NCBI GenBank assembly: GCA_910584055.1
Contig: CAJTZS010000001.1
Span: 62,001-126,000 of the forward strand
DNA from: an uncultured Muribaculaceae bacterium
GTDB taxonomy: Bacteria > Bacteroidota > Bacteroidia > Bacteroidales > Muribaculaceae
DNA length: 64,000 nt
Direction: 5' to 3'
Position numbers and translations under genes: made by a program. The notes under the pieces are model-generated. The model made no database searches. It was not told where the DNA came from and saw nothing but the letters and a program-made list of their open reading frames with translations. Below are positions 63,176-64,000 of the stretch, piece after piece; within the stretch, counting starts at the first letter, position 1, and each line of letters opens with the position of its first letter.

Positions 63176-64000
63176 ATGAGTCAGCAGGAAGACGACCTAC
63201 GGGCACTCGCCAAGATAATGGATTTCGTCAGGGGCATAAGCATCGCCATTGTCGCTGCAAATATCCTGTGGTTCACAGGCGTGGCCGTGGTACACAGCAA
63301 TTGGTTCGTCATTACGGTTTACCGTATATTGAATAATCTCAATAACGAGTGCGGCATTTTCCAGAATCCGAACAATGCGAAGTGGTTCGCGCTCCTTCTT
63401 CTCGCCGTCTCGTGTTTCGGCACGAAGGGGGTCAAGAGCGAGAGCATAAAATGGAGGCACGTCACGGCGGCCCTCGCTGTCGGCCTCGCGTTTTTCATCG
63501 GCTGCTGGTGGATGCCCGCCAAAGGTTGGACGGTTATGTATATCGCATCGACAGCTCTCGGATATGTGGCGTTGCTTTTCGGCGGCGTTTGGGCCGGGAG
63601 AATACTCCGGGGCAACCTCATGGACGACCGTTTCAACAATGAAAACGAGTCGTTCATGCAGGAGACGCGCCTGATGAAAAACGACTATTCAATCAACCTC
63701 CCGACGCGGTTTTACTACAAGCGCAAGTGGCATAAGGGGTGGATTAACGTAGTCAACCCGTTTCGCGCGACGATAGTCCTCGGCACTCCCGGTTCGGGTA
63801 AGTCATACGCGGTGGTCAACAATTACATAAAGCAGTGTATTGAAAACGGTTACAGTGCCTATCTGTATGACTTCAAGTATCCCGACCTGTCCGCCATAGC
63901 CATGAATCACCTCCTCACCCACAAGGAGGGATACAAGGGGAGAATCCCGGAGTTCAGGGTCATCAACTTTGACGACCCGATGCGCTCACACCGCTGCAAT
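63176..64000 (+). CDS. mobC: Type IV coupling protein (MobC/TraG-like), cut by the window end
   Basis: 275 codons are visible from the ATG at 63176 with no stop. Several membrane helices come first (about residues 15-40, 58-75, 88-108, 118-140), as in YWFCY-type coupling proteins. Then GTPGSGKSYAVVNNYIKQ is the Walker A motif. It links the relaxosome to the channel. Gap to mobB is 24 bases. Confidence 0.92.
   Translation, partial: MSQQEDDLRALAKIMDFVRGISIAIVAANILWFTGVAVVHSNWFVITVYRILNNLNNECGIFQNPNNAKWFALLLLAVSCFGTKGVKSESIKWRHVTAALAVGLAFFIGCWWMPAKGWTVMYIASTALGYVALLFGGVWAGRILRGNLMDDRFNNENESFMQETRLMKNDYSINLPTRFYYKRKWHKGWINVVNPFRATIVLGTPGSGKSYAVVNNYIKQCIENGYSAYLYDFKYPDLSAIAMNHLLTHKEGYKGRIPEFRVINFDDPMRSHRCN

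Larger units (their letters stand above)
39795..64000. mobile_element. Integrative conjugative element of the CTnDOT type (one end; continues past the window)
   Basis: From the SusC break to the end of the window there are PcfK/PcfJ-like genes, a full tra operon (TraA-like ParA ATPase through TraQ), a GH24 lysozyme and a MobA/MobB/coupling-protein module. The exact end is uncertain (about 39,750-39,800). On the minus strand GTAACTTT (39758-39751) resembles the first part of the CTnDOT recombination core GTAnnTTTGC, and GTAACTTGC follows at 39780 (inference). GC content of the tra genes is higher than in the flanking chromosome. No integrase is seen. Confidence 0.85.

Overview
The window reads as Bacteroidales chromosome, most likely a gut Muribaculaceae/Porphyromonadaceae-type organism (inference). 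The support is a truncated SusC next to SusD, fimbrillin-like and BACON domains, BspA-type leucine-rich repeats, type IX-like C-terminal tails, promoters of the Bacteroidetes type (TTTG-N19/20-TAnnTTTG) and a CTnDOT-type conjugative element. No tRNA, rRNA or CRISPR array was seen.

1-8,100: a co-directional signalling cluster. It holds a zinc-ribbon membrane protein, an acidic protein with a WHG/GTYY signature, an FHA protein, a PP2C phosphatase, two transmembrane Ser/Thr kinases (the first with a C-terminal FKBP prolyl isomerase), a second acidic protein and an exported caspase-fold peptidase. It ends in a strong terminator. The genes look like one phospho-signalling unit, with kinases, phosphatase and phosphothreonine reader inside the cell and an FKBP and a caspase outside. 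I do not recognise it as a described system.

8,100-15,000: housekeeping genes polA, nadA, a SpoU/TrmH methyltransferase and recA. A 1.26-kb AT-rich gap between polA and nadA carries a 187-bp inverted-repeat element, two GC-rich palindromes and a cluster of DnaA-box-like 9-mers, making it a candidate replication origin.

15,000-34,700: a surface/secretion region. A secreted PI-PLC-like protein is divergent from an operon of three huge paralogous lipoproteins (fimbrillin-like + LRR + BACON + M64 peptidase). Only the middle paralogue keeps HExxH. They are followed by a short fimbrillin-like lipoprotein, a dockerin/Ig-like protein and a two-component system whose LuxR-type regulator is fused to a membrane segment and an extracytoplasmic domain.

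34,700-39,800: on the minus strand, a SusC/SusD/TlpA-like locus whose SusC lacks its N-terminal part because foreign DNA begins there.

39,800-64,000: one end of an integrative conjugative element running off the window. In order it holds a structured non-coding end, a leading-type operon (two small proteins, PcfK-like, PcfJ-like, small proteins, DUF1848), a cargo pair of lipoproteins, the transfer operon read right to left from traA to traQ plus a GH24 lysozyme, a candidate oriT, and mobA, mobB and the 5' part of the coupling protein reading to the right. Integrase and the other end are not in the window.
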